From Lichina pygmaea (lineage: Eukaryota; Ascomycota; Lichinomycetes; Lichinales; Lichinaceae), in NCBI GenBank assembly GCA_963422465.1, contig OY730169.1:1178001-1242000 (forward strand): DNA of 64,000 nucleotides. The letters are read 5' to 3'. This document shows positions 1 through 9,191 of the stretch, in pieces. The notes below the pieces were generated by a model. The model searched no databases, was not told the DNA's origin, and was given only the letters and a program-made list of their open reading frames with translations. A program made the translations under genes and the position numbers. Positions within the stretch are counted from its first letter, which is position 1, and every line of letters begins with the position of its first letter.

Positions 1-267
1 GCGTAGAGATTGTCGTCAGCTGCCAGTGTGAATATACGAAAACATCGACGATTGTTGCAGACATGCGTAGTTACTCCACAGTCCAAAATAAAGCTATCAC
101 GGAGCACGTAATCTGTACGGCCCGTCAAGTCTGTTGAGTACGCTGCCACACCAACAATGTCTGCTGTGAACAATGCAGGAATGCCTGCTGGCTCTTCTGC
201 CTGATCAGTGCACTCTCTGCTTGGCTCTCGAGAAGATTGCACACTCCGCCCTCTGTTACAGGCTCTC

Positions 268-750
268 TCAACAGCCTGTGTCAGCCCTGTCCATCTTCTC
301 ACAGATCATACGACTGATCTCCTGGTCCACCACCCAATTGCGGCCTTGTTTTGACTCCACAAGGTACGGGCAATCTGCAAAACAGTGCATCTTGCCACAC
401 AAGCACTCTGTCCTGCAGTCCTGGTTCCCACACTTTGTGGAGCTGTTTGTACAATCAGTCGGTGGGACATCCAGCTTCTCAGATTGCTTTTCAGACAGCA
501 CGCCAGGTGGGCTGGCTACCTGATCCTGAAATGATGCCAAAAAAACTCCATGCCCCGCAGTCTGTGATGTAGGGTCTTCTCGCAGATGTGTACAAAACTT
601 GTTGATCACCACCCTCAGGGAAGGGTATTCCTTGGCACAATGAAGATGGTGTGTCCAGTATGTGTGGAAGCCAGGATCTGCGTCTTGCAGACTTCGTACA
701 AAATCCTTGACTGCCCTGTTGCCCTGAACATCCGGCAGACCAAGATCCAT
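268..750 (-). pseudogene. copia gag, C-terminal zinc-knuckle part
   Basis: Downstream part of gag in the left copia element. It contains closely spaced cysteines (KCGNQDC, ECLCGKMHC, DCPYL) consistent with a nucleocapsid zinc knuckle, and it precedes the protease segment at the window edge. Fossil. Confidence 0.55.
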
Positions 751-799
751 GGCATCTCTGTACGTAGTCTTCTAGCTATGCAGCCACATCTCAAGGTTC

Positions 800-1288
800 T
801 TACTCCTTGGCACATTCTTCAGCTTCTGGTACTTTGCGATGATCGTCTACTCCTGTCTTGTCCGTAGGTGCGAATTGTGTCTGTAGCTCGACAAGCACAT
901 TGTGTGTACCCTCGCAATTCCAGATATACAAGACAATAGCTGGTGACAATGATCTGATGATCTCCGCTGAGTGTGTAGAGATGGCTGTATGCAAGACCTT
1001 GTATTTGTCGTATTCCACCTTGTACTTCTGGTACATGAACTTGTATGCCTCACGCTCTGTTGCATCAAGATCAATGTACATCTCTGCATCAGTGTTGATT
1101 GCTGAGAATGCAGGCTCTGCAGGCTTGATCAGCTTTGGACAACTATCTTCAGGGGTCTCAGGGTTGATGTAGTCCCAAATCAGCTTCCCTTTGGCCACCA
1201 TCTTAATGACTGTGTACCACGTATCCCAATCCGCAGTGCCTGTCAGAACAGTGGTGACCTTTGTTGTTGTCGTCATTGGTTGAGACAT
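800..1288 (-). pseudogene. copia gag, N-terminal part
   Basis: This is the first part of the gag polyprotein of the left copia element. Near the start it has the WDTWYTVIKMVA...LIWDYINP pattern typical of fungal copia gag proteins, followed by a charged helical region (YKVEYDKYKVLHTAI). The ATG at 1288 lies about 70 bp from the primer-binding site, as expected for gag. It belongs to a fossil element. Confidence 0.7.
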
Positions 1289-1360
1289 CTTTGTGTTCCT
1301 GGTAGTCTGTAAGCACAGTAACAGCTGGTTACTGTGATCCTCTTAGCGGGTAGGAAGCAG

Positions 1361-1375
1361 CTCTGGGCTCATAAC
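1361..1375 (-). other. primer-binding site, initiator-tRNA anticodon-loop type
   Basis: The plus strand reads CTCTGGGCTCATAAC directly beside the LTR boundary at 1376. GGGCTCATAAC matches the anticodon stem-loop of fungal initiator-Met tRNA (anticodon CAU). The minus-strand element can therefore be primed by an internal half-tRNA, as described for Drosophila copia. Confidence 0.6.
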
Positions 1376-1930
1376 TGAACCAGCGCCTGGCCGGGGAATG
1401 AGTGTCTTGATTGATCTATCTCCTCACTCAAATCTAGGAGTGACAACAAACAAGGAGAAAACTCTGCACACCGTCACGTGCAGGCAAACAATTTAGCCAT
1501 CACTCAGGGGGAGGCTGATCTCTGAACCCCTGCAAATTCTCAGGCTATCGACTCCCTGTCGAGTCCCCGGTTGACACCAATATACAGTGAGAATTCTCTT
1601 CTCTCACGTGAACTCAGCTCTAGCAGCAAGTGAGGACTGGTCTTCTCACCCCTCCGGCTGACAGTATTGTCATCAGTTACACTTCGTACGGAAGTACGTA
1701 TGTACTCGTACTGGTTTTTGGACAGTCTTGTTTTCATCACGTGACGGAGCCAACACTCCTCTGCTGAGTCAGAATCAGGTAGGGGCGGCAAACACCGCAA
1801 TGTGTACAGTATGCCACACGCCTTTTCACCCTCATCACACTCACCCACACAAACCAACCACGCAAAAATTCTCACCAACGACGACGTCAAGCTGTAAGAA
1901 CCACTTGAGCTTGACGATGGAACGCTGAAC
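1376..1930 (-). repeat. 5' LTR of left copia element (outer end approximate)
   Basis: The LTR begins with TGAACC (plus strand) next to the primer-binding site. The outer end is not defined by a second LTR copy or a target duplication. A stretch about 1596-1640 (CTCTTCTCTCACGTGA, CTCTAGCAG, TGAGGAC) recurs in diverged form at 59,517-59,560. The 130-codon minus-strand ORF inside it has no recognisable product. Confidence 0.45.
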
Positions 1931-2063
1931 ATCGTCGGGATAAGCCCAGCACAGAAACTCGGCAGCCGTCGCTGCTTAGCTTCGAGAAGACGATCGGAGA
2001 AATCCGATATATCCGAGAAATCCGAGAATTTACTCTCGTGACCGGGGGGGCAAGACCGCCACG

Positions 2064-4111
2064 ATGGGCTACAACTGGGAGGGGAAGGAGGAAGTTTGTT
2101 ATCGGATGTATATCGAAGAACGTCGGTCGCTGGAGGACATTATGGAATTCATGCGCACCGAACACGACTTCGCACCAAGGTACCTGTCGCCCGCTCTTCT
2201 CCCTTCCGTGTCTCTGTGCTTGACCGCAGTCGTCGCCGCAGTCGAGGGCGCCAAAGAGCAACAAGTGGTAGTCCTGGCTCGAGATGATGGCTGACGGCTT
2301 GGCCGTCGTCGTCCAACAGCAAGCGCGCCTTCCAGACTCAGTTCAAGCGATGGGAGTTTCCCAGCAAGCAGAACCCCGCTCATCGCAACGTGCCCTTGGT
2401 CACTCGGGTCAGGGAATTATGGGAACACAACACGAGCCAGAAGGACATGCTCCGCATACTCCGCGACGAGGGGTTCGATATCAAAGAGCGAGAGCTGATG
2501 AGAGTCCGAGCCAAGAACCGCTGGCTCCTCCGCGTGCCTAACGGCATGAAATCCGCCGACGAGGCGTCCGGCGCGGCCGCCGCCGCGCCGGTGCCCACAG
2601 CGATGATGATGACGGCGCCGACGGCGATGATGACGACGACGGCGTCGGCGGCCGCGGCCGCCGCGGCGGCACCGAAGGACGGGCCTGCCGGCTTCAGCGA
2701 GTTCGAGCAGGCCATGCTGGAACAACAAGGCGCGATGATGGCCGGGGTGGAAGTACCGCAATCGCTGTCCACCGATCGGGCTCCGACCCCCGGTCTGCCG
2801 CCGGATGAGGTCGCCAGGAGACAAGAGCGCATGGCGCAGCTGCAGCAAGAGAGCGCCGACCGCTGGGCGTCGCGCAAGCGCCGTCGCCGCACGCGCGGAT
2901 GGGCCGGCCTGCCGGCCGACCCGCCTGGACCGCCTCGATTTCCGTCCGAGACGACCATCGACGAGAGCAAGGCGTACCTGAGCCTCGACAACGACCTCTA
3001 TCGCGAACTGCGCGATCGCTTCCAGGGCATCTGCGAGGAGGGTGGCTTCCTGAAGAAGACCGTGGCCGGGCCGGAGCGATGGCAGGCGGCCAAGGATCGC
3101 CTCGTGCACGAGACTCCTCATCTGCAGTCCATCTTCTGGGGCAGCAACTCGCAGCTCGACGCCAAGGTGCTCGCGCTCGACGTCGTGTGCTCGGACGTCA
3201 CCAAGCGGATGCGCACGATGGAGCGCCGCATGACCATCGCCGACGCCAAGAACACGCTCGGCATCAACCCCGAGCAGAGCCGCGAGATCCGCAACGCCTT
3301 CTACCAGACCTTAAAGTCCGATCACTTCTCGAGCAAGCTCGAGGCCGGCGAAGATCACTGGAGGGAGCTCAAGGACCGCTGGATCAACAGCTCCGAGCTG
3401 CTCGTCGCCATCCTCGCGCCCGGCGAGGCAGACCCGCACCACGGGCGCAAGCTGCGCGCCATCGAGGTCCTCTGTCGCGACGTCATGAAGCGCTTGCGGG
3501 ACGACCAGGCCAAGAAGGATCCCTCCAAGAGAAGACCGCGCGTGTTCGGGCCTGGCCCGGGCCCGGCCACGCCCGCGCCGACCACCACGAACCGATCGAC
3601 TCGGAACCAGTCGTCGGCGCTCGCGCAGGCGGCAGCGGCGGCGGCACCGCCGCCGCCCCCGCCTGCCATGTCTCAGCCGAACGGCCACCCCGATCACGGC
3701 GACCTGCAGATCGACCCTTCTCTGCTCCTGGCCGCCAACGATCCTTCGCTCGTCATGGATCAGCACCAGCCGCACTTTGGCGCGGCCTTTGTGACCTCGG
3801 CTCCCTATGCGGCCCGACCGCCGACTTCGCTGCCCGTCTACTTCCGCTTGAGCCCGACCTCGCAGGTGCCTCAGTCGGTCAAGGTGTGGCTGGGGACGCT
3901 GGGCTCGATCTCCGTGCACGAGCTGCGACAACTGGCGTCGTCGAAGAATGCGAACGCCGTGAACGTGCGAATCGAGGGCATCATCCGGGACGAGGGCAAC
4001 AACGAGGTGCCGGTTCCCATCGACGAGGACGACGAGCTCGAGGCCTATCTCACTCACGTCGACGGGGGCAAGGCTACCTTCAACGTCCAGCTCATGCCAG
4101 TCTATCCTTGA
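2064..4111 (+). CDS. Clr5-domain protein with an internal duplication
   Basis: Model: exon 1 2064-2179, intron 2180-2319 (GTACCT...ACAG), exon 2 2320-4111; 635 aa. The ATG at 2064 opens MGYNWEGKEEVCYRMYIEE, a classic Clr5 start. The splice restores the family block APSKRAFQTQFKRW followed by FPSKQNPAHRN. A second helix-rich block (about 65-100) includes RVRELWEHNTSQKDMLRIL. Residues about 120-157 are an Ala-rich linker. Residues about 265-336 and 358-433 look like two copies of one module ending in V(C/L)xDVxKR(M/L)R. The C-terminal about 90 residues form a compact domain with an acidic DEDDELEAYL stretch. Clr5 domains are found in ascomycete nuclear or regulatory proteins; the exact role here is unknown. 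The preceding copia LTR ends close to the start. Confidence 0.85.
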
Positions 4112-4465
4112 CCTCCTTGCTTTTCGCCGATATCTCTCTAGGGCAGGCGTCGGTGGTTAGTGTGCTACGGGGCGTAAAGCAGCTCTCTGCGCTGGGAGAC
4201 GACGTCTATGATTCGATCAGCCCAGATTTTTTTTTTTTTGCTGGAATAGCTAGCCTTCGCGCGCGCACTGTACCCGCAGAGTTGAGAGATATATCGCCGG
4301 AAATTTCGAGCAGAGACGTGTTTGAACGTAAAACATCAGCCGCCGCATTTCGTCCCCGGCTCGAGTGTGCCGTCGAACTACGTATGTCAGCCTGTCCGCA
4401 AAGCGACTTGATGATCGTTCGTCAAAAGTGCTCCGCGCACGCACCATTAGACAGCGGTCAGGATT
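4112..4465. other. intergenic spacer between Clr5 and D-lactate dehydrogenase genes
   Basis: About 350 bp with a T11 run near 4208-4218 and AT-richer patches. It should hold the Clr5 terminator and the D-lactate dehydrogenase promoter, but I see no clear TATA box or poly(A) signal. Confidence 0.5.
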
Positions 4466-6872
4466 ATGTCCAAGCCCGGCGGCGCCGTCGTCATCCGCTA
4501 CCTAGGCCGACGTAGGGTGCTGACGAGATGTCAATGGGCGACGTCGAGACCAGCTGCATGTCTACCGGGGACACGGCGTTCGCTTGCGACGGCGAAGGAC
4601 GACCCGCCGAGCAAGAGGGGGTCCTTCCGGGGCCAGCTCATGGAGAGCACCGTCCGACGCATCGAACAAGAGCGGGCGGATCGAACTCGGTTTGCGCAAG
4701 AGCGGGGGACGGACGGTCGAGGACGTTATGCGGCCATCACATTCGGTACGCACGAGAAAGGACGGCTTGCTTGCATCGTCAATTGACCTCGAGTTGCGTT
4801 CCCGCAGTCATCTTGAGCTCATCCATCGCATGCTACTTGCTCGGCAGGCGCCTGCCTGCACCGCCGCCGACAACCTCGACTCTCCCGCTCTCGGAGACGA
4901 CGCCGCCCAAGCATGACGTGTCGAAAGCCACCGTACACGCCGCCTGGGCCGACTTTGTCGACATTGTAGGTCGGGAAAATGTTTCGACCGAGGCGACGGA
5001 CATCGAGGGCCATTCCGGGTCCGGCTGGTCCACGTACAGCGCGTCGCCGGGCGAGCGGCCGTTCATGGTGGTGTATCCCTCGACGACGGACGAGGTGAGC
5101 GGCGTCGCCCGGGTCTGTCACGAGCGAAGGATACCCATGACGGCCTACTCGGGAGGGACGAGCCTGGAGGGACACTACGCCGTCACCCGCGGTGGCATCT
5201 GCGTGGATTTTGGCCGGATGGACAACATCGTCGCGCTACACAAGGAGGACCTCGACGTCGTCGTGCAACCGGCGGTGGGCTGGGAAGCCCTGAACGAGAA
5301 GCTCGCGCACGACAACCTGTTCTTTCCGCCTGATCCGGGCCCGGGGGCGATGATCGGAGGCATGGTGGGCACGGGCTGCTCCGGCACGAACGCCTACAGG
5401 TACGGCACGATGAAAGATTGGGTCGTGAGCTTGACGGTCGTGCTCGCGGACGGGACCGTCGTCAAGACGAGGCAGCGGCCGCGCAAGTCCAGCGCCGGCT
5501 ACGACCTGACCCGGATCTTCATCGGCAGCGAAGGCACGCTGGGACTGGTGACGGAGGCGACGCTCAGGGTGACGGTGAGGCCGAAGAGCCAGAGCGTCGC
5601 CGTGGCCAGCTTCGGCACGATCCGAGACGCGGCAGAGTGCGTGGCGCGCGTCGTCGGCGAGGGCATCCCGATCGCGGCCGTCGAGGTGCTCGACGACGTG
5701 CAGATGAAGTGCATCAACGCGGCGGGATCGACGTCGAGGAAGTGGAAGGAGGCGCCGACGCTGTTCTTCAAGTTCGCGGGCACGCCGACGGGCGTCAAGG
5801 AGCAGATCTCGGCCGTGCAGAAGCAGGCCAGGGCGCAGGGGAGCCGGTCGTTCGAGTTTGCGCGGAACAACGAGGAGGCGTCGGAGCTGTGGTCGGCGCG
5901 GAAGGACGCGCTCTGGAGCGTCATGGGCATGCGCCGGAGCGAGACGGATCGCGTCTGGTCGACCGACGTGGCCGTGCCCATCTCCAGACTCCCCGACATC
6001 ATCGAGGAGACCAAGGACGACATGCAGCGCAGTGGACTTCTCGCCGCGATCGTGGGACACGTCGGGGACGGGAACTTTCACGGTATGAACTGTCACGCCC
6101 GTTACGTCTCATGCCACTGCATCTCCTTCATGTCTTCCATGGCACGTCGTCCCCCCAAGTCCTTCTTCTCTTCTTCTCCTGGCGCAACAGCCCTCACAGA
6201 CCCCTCTCTATCAATTGCATGAAAGCTGACGAACCCCTATGCCCGAAAAAGCCCTCATCGTGTTCAACGAGCGCGAGCGCACAACGGCCGAAGAGGTCGT
6301 CCATCGGATGGTGAAACGCGCCATCGAGATGGAAGGCACTGTCACGGGCGAACACGGCGTCGGGCTCATCAAGCGGGACTATCTCGATCGCGAACTGGGC
6401 GAGTCGACGGTGGATCTCATGCGAAAGGTACGTCCCACTCCGCCCTTTCATTATCCGTTCTTCCTCCATGGCTGTTCATCACCTCCAATCGACAACCGCT
6501 TTCCTCCACTTTCCCTCTCCATCTCTTACCATCACCGCACCGTCATCACATGTCAATCCACCACCCATCGCTACTACACAGAAAGGCACGACTAACGCTG
6601 ACCCGCACCCCGCGACCCGACCTCCCTCCTTCTCTTTCTTCTCCTTCTTCTTCTCCCTCTACCCCACTTCTCTCCTTCCTCCTCGTAGGAAAGGAGTAGG
6701 AATAGAAGGAGTAGGAGGAGGGGAAGGAAGACGAGGAGCGGAGGAGCAGCGGGGACGCGAAGCACTTGACATCGCTCAACAGTTGAAACTCGCCTTCGAT
6801 CCTCTCTGCATCTTGAACTGCGACAAAGTGGTGCGAGTCGAGAAACAAAAACAGGCTCTTCCTGGGTGGTGA
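4466..6872 (+). CDS. DLD1: mitochondrial D-lactate dehydrogenase (cytochrome)
   Basis: Model: exons 4466-4745, 4808-6082, 6252-6427 and 6783-6872; introns of 62, 169 and 355 nt; 606 aa. It oxidises D-lactate to pyruvate with FAD and passes electrons to cytochrome c. The N-terminus is Arg-rich with RRSLAT, a plausible mitochondrial presequence. A short hydrophobic segment VILSSSIACYLLG (about 94-106) would anchor it to the inner membrane. The FAD-binding PCMH fold starts near residue 175 (VVYPSTTDEV, YSGGTSLEGH, PGPGAMIGGMVGTGCSGTNA, GSEGTLGLVTEATL). The C-terminal oxidase half has VGHVGDGNFH (about 515) and GEHGVG (about 550), and the last exon ends KLAFDPLCILN. The splices restore DGNFH-A-LIVF and MRK-LKLAFDP. 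The second acceptor (AAAAAG) is weak. The start at 4466 is preferred over in-frame upstream-less alternatives because only that frame gives a presequence. Confidence 0.9.
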
Positions 6873-8117
6873 CCGTTTGGTTTTTCGTGACAGCACAAGA
6901 ATGTGTCTGTGAGCGGTGACAGAACAATAGAGGGGTGGGAAATCAGCTGGGTGAACAATCACCCCCATGATCCCACTCCTACAAAAAGCAGACGCCACTA
7001 CTTTCGAACCATGTTGTCTAACTTTGTACCTTCACCTCTGTACTCCACTTACTCCTTCCTCCACTTGTACGGATGAGTAGCTCTATCTACTCGTCATACA
7101 ATTCTCTTGTCATGTGTGGCCAGATGACTCTCGCCATCTGGGGTCATATCACTACTACCTCTGTTGACCGTGCCCGCACACGTACTGGTACGGTGTGTGC
7201 TTTGGCAGAGACAGATGTCCAACCGACCCGTAGTCCACAGAGATGTCTGTCTGTCTGTCAAAAAAACCCCCCCGGGAACCATGCGCCCCATGGTATCTCT
7301 GATCGTAGGGGCGTGGGAGTGCACGGACAAGTACGTATCACGGTCATCGTCAGAGAAGACCTGTCCTGACTTGGTCGGCGCGGCCCTCTGGGCCTGTGGT
7401 GGAGCACTACTACTACTACTACTCATCGCCTGGCATCGACAGTGTAGATATCTGACAGCATGGATACATTCAGCACATTCAGCACAGATATGCTTGTCCG
7501 GATCGGCTCCACCGTCAAGAGATCTGTTCCAAGTCAAGTGGTCCTGGCACCGTACCGTACGTATACAGTACAAGATGAGTTTGCACTAGCCATTCTCATC
7601 GTAAGACAGGGTAGCGTCGTACAGTACGGTACGGTACTTTATTTCTGCAGGTAGAACGGGTATGGACGGAAGTATAGTACGGTACATTACAACCGATATG
7701 ATGACGATGATGACGTAAATAAGTCAAGATGGGGAAGTCGACCTCGGAAGAGACCGATGAAGCGAGAAACCAACGAGTCGGGAGGTATGAAGTATTCACA
7801 GGAAAAGAGAGAAGGAGAAGAAGAAGACGAAGACGAAGGGGATGAAGAGGAATGGGAGACACGCCAGATGCATCCTCAGAGGTGCAGAGTCGGAGCAGCA
7901 TTACAAAAGCTTATAACAGATGGAAGATAAAAAAAACATGATTAAAAAGGAATATCGTGGTTGTCCCAGTCCCTCACCTCCCCCGGAGTTCGGCAGAGGC
8001 TCGTCCTTGCTTTGACTCTGGCCGATGTAGGAAGGAGAAGAAGGAAGAAGCAAGAAGAAGACGTTCTCCTGGCTCTTTTGGTGTGGCGAGTGGCTGTTTG
8101 TTCCTCGGGCGATTCAT

Positions 8118-8141
8118 CCCCCCCCCCCCCCCCCCCCCCCC
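8118..8141. repeat. 24-nt poly-C tract
   Basis: Uninterrupted run of 24 C on the plus strand (poly-G on the minus strand). Such tracts can form G-quadruplexes or i-motifs and are prone to length slippage. Confidence 0.9.
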
Positions 8142-8354
8142 TGGAACTGCTTCGAATGATCAAAGATCCTCCCGGGCTTTTATGCTGAAGACAATGAGAA
8201 GAAAGACGGAATGGAACATGCTGATGAGAGGTTTCGGTGGTAGAGGGCGCTCCCGGTGACAGGTTGCGGAGACAAATCTCCCAAGGCCGGCAAGGCTCGT
8301 CTCGAAGAGCGACGGTCCCCCCGGATGCCTGTTCGATTTGCTGGTTGTGTTGCG

Positions 8355-8381
8355 GGTGGTGGTGGTGGTGGTGGTGGTGGT
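8355..8381. repeat. GGT trinucleotide repeat
   Basis: Near-perfect (GGT)n array of about nine units, non-coding as far as I can tell. Confidence 0.85.
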
Positions 8382-8629
8382 ATGTTGGAGGTGGGACACT
8401 GTCAAGACGGTTTGGTTGCTCCCAGACGTCGTCTTTGACGCATCTGGCACTGCTTCCAGACCCGTCCCTGCGCGGCCGTCAGCGTGGGTCGACTCTCGGA
8501 GACTTGCTCATCTGTGGGGCAACTTCGGGGAGTCGGGTCGCCGCAGGTTGAAGAGGGTCACGGAGGGAGACTGGATGGTGGAAAACTCACGAGATTCATC
8601 CTGTCCGCTGGAGCGTCGGCACTTTAGTA

Positions 8630-9010
8630 TCAAGACCAAGGCCGACTTGGTGGTGATGGATCTGTGGATCCCGACTTCCACGCTTTCCTCTGCGATGGTC
8701 GTCGTTTGTTGTCGCGTGGACGCCGATCCGGGGAAGGGCTGGCCGTTGTACGCCCATCTGGGGAAGGGCTGGCCGTTGTACGTCCAGATTTATGTGTCCG
8801 TTCACCTGAGCGACCTCTAGAAGGTGTACTTTGACGTCCAGTCTTGGGGGGATTGACCGCGGGCCCTGTCCTTTGTGGCGCTTTCTTGTGGATCCACGTA
8901 TAGCCACTGGCCGGATTGTAGATCGGCCACAACGGGTTTCCCGGCTCAGGCATGGGGATCGCCGAGACGGCGACGGCAAGGACCAGGAGGAGTGCCGACA
9001 TAGAACGCAT
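8630..9010 (-). CDS. small predicted secreted protein, Pro/Ser/Arg-rich tail
   Basis: Single-exon ORF of 126 aa. It starts MRSMSALLLVLAVAVSA, a good signal peptide with a likely cleavage before IPMPEPG. The mature part is basic and low in complexity, with no cysteines. It carries a duplicated 10-residue unit (GRTTASPSPD) that matches a 30-bp tandem duplication at about 8735-8795. A TATATAA box lies on the minus strand at 9185-9191, about 175 bp upstream of the ATG. No family is recognised; the size and leader suit a cell-wall or effector-like secreted protein. The unstructured tail means a chance ORF cannot be excluded. Confidence 0.5.
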   Translation of the reverse strand: MRSMSALLLVLAVAVSAIPMPEPGNPLWPIYNPASGYTWIHKKAPQRTGPAVNPPKTGRQSTPSRGRSGERTHKSGRTTASPSPDGRTTASPSPDRRPRDNKRRPSQRKAWKSGSTDPSPPSRPWS

Positions 9011-9184
9011 GGTGCCGGGGCGCCGGCTTGGTGTTCTCGAAGATGTGCGGCGGGCTCTTCGAGGACGGCGTTTCGTCGACTGGAGAGAATAGGCGAAATC
9101 TCTCCCGTCGGAGCAAAATTTTCGAAGAGATGTGCCTCGGAGTTGCTAGCGATGGCAGACGAGGGGCGACATGGGCGTGGAGCG

Positions 9185-9191
9185 TTATATA
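9185..9191 (-). promoter_or_regulatory. TATA box upstream of the secreted-protein ORF
   Basis: TATATAA on the minus strand, about 175 bp before the ATG at 9010. Position and orientation fit a promoter for that ORF. It is supported by sequence only. Confidence 0.4.

Larger units (their letters stand above)
1..1930 (-). mobile_element. Ty1/copia-type LTR retroelement, partial (cut by window edge)
   Basis: A minus-strand element enters from the left edge. Reading from its 5' side it has an LTR (low boundary 1376, high boundary not resolved, near 1930), a primer-binding site (1361-1375), a gag start at 1288, a cysteine-rich zinc-knuckle-like segment (about 360-450) and a copia-type protease segment near 10-130 with a DSFILDCG...TTHVC signature. 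Integrase and RT would lie outside the window. It is a fossil with a few breaks visible in the part shown. Age cannot be estimated because the second LTR is not in view. Confidence 0.75.
6873..8629. other. intergenic region with GTAC-rich words and a poly-C tract
   Basis: No gene is supported. The ORFs of up to 159 codons on both strands lack domain or splice support. The stretch holds clustered GTACGGTAC-type words (about 7555-7683), a C24 run (8118-8141) and a GGT/GGTGGT run (8355-8381). Confidence 0.5.

Noticed and set aside
2417-4515. Long ORFs in other frames over the Clr5 gene (2899-4515 +, 2417-3121 -, 3311-4057 -)
   Set aside because: They are shadows of GC-rich coding sequence. Only the 2064-4111 frame gives family motifs.
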